This document shows, piece after piece, positions 60,443-64,000 of a DNA stretch of 64,000 nt. Each line of letters begins with the position of its first letter. Position 1 is the first letter of the stretch. The stretch is taken from the NCBI GenBank assembly GCA_017516005.1, contig JAFWDU010000022.1, forward strand, positions 23,137-87,136. Reading direction: 5' to 3'. The stretch is from Oscillospiraceae bacterium. Its GTDB lineage: Bacteria; Bacillota; Clostridia; Oscillospirales; Oscillospiraceae. Made by a program: the position numbers and the translations under genes. Below the pieces are notes generated by a model. The model made no database searches. It saw nothing but the letters and a program-made list of their open reading frames with translations, and was not told where the DNA came from.

Positions 60443-62317
60443 TTGGGGAAAGAATCGCGTAGCGTCAGACAAAAGGCACCTGAAATCATTCTAATTGCGG
60501 TCATTCTGTGCATCATCATTGCTTTGTTCTGCTTTTTCTTGAAAGACATTCTGATTCCCTTTTTAAAGCTGGAATTCCGCAATGATGTGGATGGCGCACG
60601 GGATCTTCTGAAGGATCGAGGGCTGCTTGGCTTTCTGACCGTCACGCTGGTGGAAGCACTGCAGATGGTCGTTATCTTCATTCCAGCAGAATTCATACAG
60701 ATCTCCAGCGGCCTGAGCTACCCCTTCCCGATTGCGCTTCTTCTCTGTGATCTTGGCGTCTGTCTCGGCGCCTCTATTATTTTTCTGCTTGTCCGTACTC
60801 TCCGATACCGTTTTTCGATCCTTGAGAAACGGAACAGCACACTGGACCGTCTGAGTTCCGGCATGCATGCGCGGAGTGTCGTTCTGATCCTGTATCTGCT
60901 TTTTTTCATGCCCATTATCCCATTCGGCGCAATCTGCTACTACGGAAGCAGCAAACGGATCTCCTACGGGCGCTATCTCTTCACGGTTGCAACCGGAGTA
61001 GTCCCGTCCATCGTCGTCAGCAACCTGATGGGAGCCGCTAGCAGAGCTTTTATTGAACGGGACCTCCCTTTCTGGCTTCTGATTATGATTATTGTTCTGC
61101 TTGCCGCGGCCCTCTTCTGCCTGATTTTCCTGTTTCTGGACCGGGTTGGCTTCCGCGACAGCGACCGCACACCTGATTCTCTTGTGTATGCTCTTCTGTT
61201 TTTTGTGGTGCGGATCTGGTGCCGCGGAAGAGGCCGTCACCTGACCATCGAAGATGAACCGCTGCGGGCACAGTCGGAACCCTATCTGCTTCTATGCAAC
61301 CATGGCTCCTTTTACGATTTCTACTATGTCAGTGAGATGGGGCATCCCCGGAATCCCGCTTATCTGGTCAACGAATACTATACCACCCGTCCCATTCTTC
61401 GCACCCTTGCAAAGAAGGCAGGCATTCTCTCCAAAAAGCTTTTCACGCCCGGGATCGGAGCAGCTGCCGGAATTCTCCGGACTCTCCGCGCCGGTTTTCC
61501 CGTTGTCATCTTCCCGGAGGGAAGACTCTCCCCGGACGGCCGAAGCAATCCTATTGTGGAGCCAGGCGGTGCGCTTTACCGCCGGCTGGGCTTCAACCTG
61601 GTCCTCGTCAAGATAGAAGGAGCTTACTTTGCTTCTCCCAAATGGCGCACTCGCAGCTATCATTCCCCTGTTCACGTCAGCGTGCAGCGGGTTATCACGC
61701 CGGCTGAGATGCAGGCAATGAGTGCAGAAGCGCTCGATGGTCTGATTGCCGAAACTCTGTTCACAGACGCCTCTTCCGTCACAAAGCCAGTCTATCACCA
61801 GAAGGACAAGGCAGAGGGGCTTGAGAATCTTCTCTACCGCTGTGTTGACTGCGGAGCTCTGTATACGATGCACAGCCGCGGAAACCGCATAACCTGCCGA
61901 AACTGCGGTGCGGAGCATGTACTGAACAGCAGTTACCACTTCACAACCTCCCCGCAGACAATCTCCGCCTGGTACGACTGGATGGCTGAGATGGAACGAA
62001 GTGAACTGGCATTCCTTAAGCTTTCCTGTTCCGTCCACACGACAGTTTTCGGTGCGAACGGAGGGAAAAAGCGCCGCGAACGAGGTGTATGTACACTGAA
62101 TCCAGAGGAATTCACCTATCAGTCCGATCAGATCTCTTTCTCCATTCCCACCGCATCTCTCCCTGCGCTGGCTTTCTCCTGCGGAAAGGAGTTTGAGCTA
62201 TACCACAAAGGAGAACTGTACTATTTCTATCCGGACATGGACCCGCAGCAGGTAGCTCGCTGGGCGCTTGCCGTCGATCTTCTTGCTGAAAAGAGGCGGA
62301 AGGAGGAAACGAAGTGA
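60443..62317 (+). CDS. VTT (DedA-like) membrane domain fused to 1-acylglycerol-3-phosphate acyltransferase and a zinc ribbon
   Basis: A 624-residue three-part protein. Residues 15-235 are hydrophobic and carry a SNARE-associated/VTT (DedA-like) region (FIPAEFIQISSGLSYPFPIALL, MPIIPFGAICYYGSSKRISYGRYL in part). Residues 245-430 form a PlsC-type acyltransferase with NHGSFYD (HX4D, about 287) and FPEGR (about 357). A four-cysteine CVDC/CRNC zinc ribbon (467-487) follows, then a beta-rich tail. The fusion suggests lipid movement linked to acylation. The start is TTG with GGTGG upstream. Confidence 0.85.
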   Translation: MGKESRSVRQKAPEIILIAVILCIIIALFCFFLKDILIPFLKLEFRNDVDGARDLLKDRGLLGFLTVTLVEALQMVVIFIPAEFIQISSGLSYPFPIALLLCDLGVCLGASIIFLLVRTLRYRFSILEKRNSTLDRLSSGMHARSVVLILYLLFFMPIIPFGAICYYGSSKRISYGRYLFTVATGVVPSIVVSNLMGAASRAFIERDLPFWLLIMIIVLLAAALFCLIFLFLDRVGFRDSDRTPDSLVYALLFFVVRIWCRGRGRHLTIEDEPLRAQSEPYLLLCNHGSFYDFYYVSEMGHPRNPAYLVNEYYTTRPILRTLAKKAGILSKKLFTPGIGAAAGILRTLRAGFPVVIFPEGRLSPDGRSNPIVEPGGALYRRLGFNLVLVKIEGAYFASPKWRTRSYHSPVHVSVQRVITPAEMQAMSAEALDGLIAETLFTDASSVTKPVYHQKDKAEGLENLLYRCVDCGALYTMHSRGNRITCRNCGAEHVLNSSYHFTTSPQTISAWYDWMAEMERSELAFLKLSCSVHTTVFGANGGKKRRERGVCTLNPEEFTYQSDQISFSIPTASLPALAFSCGKEFELYHKGELYYFYPDMDPQQVARWALAVDLLAEKRRKEETK

Positions 62318-63753
62318 ACAAGAACAAATCCCGATCCGGTCAGCAGACGCTGATCAGCATCAATACCCGCACCTTTCTTCAGGTTACCGCGCTTCTGTTT
62401 GCCCTGCTCATTGCCGCTGTCGTTCTGACCTATCTGATTCCCCGCGGTAGTTTCGGAACGCTCCCGGACGGAAGCGCAGACTACATGACCTATATTTCCA
62501 GGCCTGATCTCGGCGGCATTTCCATACTTCGCGGACTTCTTGCTCCGATTCTGGTGTTTTTCTCTTCCGACGGGCTGACGCTGATCATGCTCTCCCTGTT
62601 TCTGTTCATTATCAGCGCATCTTTTCAGGTGATGAACGATGTAGGCGGCATCCGCGTCCTGATCCGCGCTGTTTCCGACCGATTCCGGAACAGGCGTCAG
62701 CTTCTGCTCATTCTGATTTCCTTCCTATTTTACAGCTTCGGCGCTTTTCTCGGACTGTTTGAGGAAATGCTCACCATGCTGCCCATTGTATGTGCGCTGT
62801 GTGTCATGCTGGGTTATGATTCCTTCACAGGCTTCCTTTGCTGCATTGTGTCCTGCGGTTTTGGATTTGCCGGTGCAATTACGAATCCTTTCACAGTCCT
62901 GCTTGCTTCGGAGATTATCGGTGTCAATCCTATGGAACACATCTGGATGAGGCTTCTGGTTTTTGCAGTCATGTTCCTCCTTCTGATGCTGTTCCTGTTC
63001 CGGTATGTCCGGAATCTGAAGCGAAACCCTGATTCCAGTCTGACAAAGGAAAAAGACGCCCAGCTGCGCGCAGAGGAATCCGAGATCATCCCTGACGGAT
63101 CCGAATCCGACAGCAGACAGCTTCTCATCTACTCGGTTTTCCTGCTTGTCGCTCTGGTCCTGATTGTGATTTCCTCTCTGAGTGCTGTCCTGCGCAGCTA
63201 CACCGTTGTCCTGCTGATTGTATACTTCCTTGTGTTTGGTATTCTTGCCGGCATTCTCGCCTCCGGCCATCCCGGTGCTGTGCTCCGCAGCTTTGTTAAG
63301 GGCTTCGCCGGCGCGCTTCCCACACTGGTTTTCATTGCATTCGCAGCTTCCATCAAATTCGTTTTTGATGAAGGGGCGATTATGCCTACCATTGTCAGTA
63401 GGATCAATCATTTTGCTGACGGCACCAATCCTTTCGTTCTGGCTGCCACGCTGTATCTGATTGTGCTACTTCTGGAATTTTTCATTTCCTCATCTACCGC
63501 CAAGGCAATTCTGGTGATGGGACTGCTCAGCGTGGTGCACATCGGTCTGAGCAAGCCTCTGATGGTATTGATCTACACCTTTGCCGACGGCTATACCAAT
63601 GTGATCTTCCCCACTTCTCCCGTGCTGCTGATCTCCCTGTCCATGATTCAGGTGGATTACTTCTCCTGGGTGAAGAAAAGCCTACCCCTCTTTTTCTTCA
63701 ACTTTGTCCTGGTTCTGCTCTTTCTTCTGCTTGCGATTGTGGTTCACTACTGA
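62314..63753 (+). CDS. YfcC-family (C4-dicarboxylate/basic amino acid antiporter-like) membrane carrier
   Basis: A 479-residue polytopic protein with about 12 membrane segments. LTYLIPRGSFG near the N-terminus, FMMLS-like VMNDVGGIRVLI, FGAFLGLFEEMLTMLPIVCALCVMLGYDSFTG and the C-terminal FFISSSTAKAILVMGLLS and NVIFPTSPVLLISLSM fit the YfcC family. The GTG start overlaps the acyltransferase stop by 4 bp, so the two are translationally coupled. Substrate unknown. Confidence 0.88.
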   Translation: MNKNKSRSGQQTLISINTRTFLQVTALLFALLIAAVVLTYLIPRGSFGTLPDGSADYMTYISRPDLGGISILRGLLAPILVFFSSDGLTLIMLSLFLFIISASFQVMNDVGGIRVLIRAVSDRFRNRRQLLLILISFLFYSFGAFLGLFEEMLTMLPIVCALCVMLGYDSFTGFLCCIVSCGFGFAGAITNPFTVLLASEIIGVNPMEHIWMRLLVFAVMFLLLMLFLFRYVRNLKRNPDSSLTKEKDAQLRAEESEIIPDGSESDSRQLLIYSVFLLVALVLIVISSLSAVLRSYTVVLLIVYFLVFGILAGILASGHPGAVLRSFVKGFAGALPTLVFIAFAASIKFVFDEGAIMPTIVSRINHFADGTNPFVLAATLYLIVLLLEFFISSSTAKAILVMGLLSVVHIGLSKPLMVLIYTFADGYTNVIFPTSPVLLISLSMIQVDYFSWVKKSLPLFFFNFVLVLLFLLLAIVVHY

Positions 63754-63892
63754 TTCCAGACGAGGATCAGAATTCAAAGCCTGCCGTATCCCCAGTTTTA
63801 TACTGAAAACACCTTGCTATTTCACTGGAAGAATGGTATTTTAGGCATAGTTTTTTACTGGAGTCCTGCAAACAAAAGTCAATAGCTGAAAT

Positions 63893-63921
63893 GAAAAAAG
63901 TCCCGCAAAATTTGCGCGACT
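63893..63921 (-). terminator. Possible minus-strand terminator near the window end
   Basis: An 11-bp stem with one mismatch (AGTCCCGCAAA / TTTGCGCGACT) is followed on the minus strand by six T. It would end a leftward gene lying beyond the window, or act weakly for the carrier gene. The rest of 63754-64000 holds no gene that I can support. Confidence 0.45.
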
Positions 63922-64000
63922 GAAAAAGGGCATAACAAAACAGACTGGAGAAAAAGCTTCGCCAGCCGGGATAAAGTATCAATCTGATTTATCCTTGTGA

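Overview
The window looks like a chromosomal segment of a Clostridia-type Bacillota, probably a gut commensal. Evidence: a four-gene glgC-glgD-glgA glycogen cluster, AddAB instead of RecBCD, a DUF4364 protein, lipoproteins with Firmicute-style signal peptides, AGGAG ribosome sites and many SigA promoters with 17-bp spacers. GC content looks moderate (mid-50s by eye). No prophage, insertion sequence or CRISPR array was seen.

The outstanding content is an expansion of two-gene units. Each pairs a xylose-isomerase-like TIM-barrel protein (289-370 residues) with a 131-153-residue partner of the family described as the beta subunit of C-glycoside deglycosidase (formerly DUF6379). I count nine alpha/beta pairs: P1 829-2165(+), P2 15183-16512(+), P3 17894-19443(-), P4 19836-21164(-), P5 21202-22572(-), P6 32431-33756(-), P7 33830-35330(-), P8 36766-38289(-) and P9 39985-41495(-). 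All nine alpha proteins keep the same putative metal/catalytic signature (ExH, DF, CHxKF, ExEG). Two layouts occur: short alpha first (P1, P2, P4, P5, P6) and beta first followed by a longer alpha (P3, P7, P8, P9). The related characterised enzymes cleave the C-C bond between sugar and aglycone in 3-oxo C-glycosides; that these nine do so is inference.

Layout: 2-619 end of an SPFH/prohibitin gene; 829-2165 P1; 2357-9128 addAB; 9607-14620 Lrp regulator, aminotransferase, apgM, DUF1015 and ispE operon; 15183-16512 P2; 16654-17714 5-FTHF cyclo-ligase and a deformylase-like protein; 17894-22572 P3-P5; 22845-28083 aldo/keto reductase, Nudix hydrolase, exonuclease and aconitase-family hydratase; tRNA-Arg(CCG); 28378-30124 membrane acyltransferase-like protein and a small protein; 30318-44607 the transport/catabolic island with three solute-binding lipoproteins, P6-P9, a MATE exporter and an IclR regulator; 45351-53448 glycogen genes; 53580-60201 housekeeping genes read leftwards (trpS, wecA/tagO-like, wecB, coaX, hpf); 60443-63753 a VTT-acyltransferase-zinc ribbon protein and a YfcC-type carrier.

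The island probably imports plant or mucus-derived glycosides through the solute-binding proteins (their permeases are not in this window), processes them with different alpha/beta complexes and may export aglycones by the MATE protein. Two near-identical binding-protein genes share the same promoter and a 16-bp palindrome (GTCCAA-N4-TTGGAC) just downstream of the -10 box, a probable operator, perhaps for the adjacent IclR protein. No Gfo/Idh/MocA or FAD oxidase that would make the 3-oxo substrate is encoded here.
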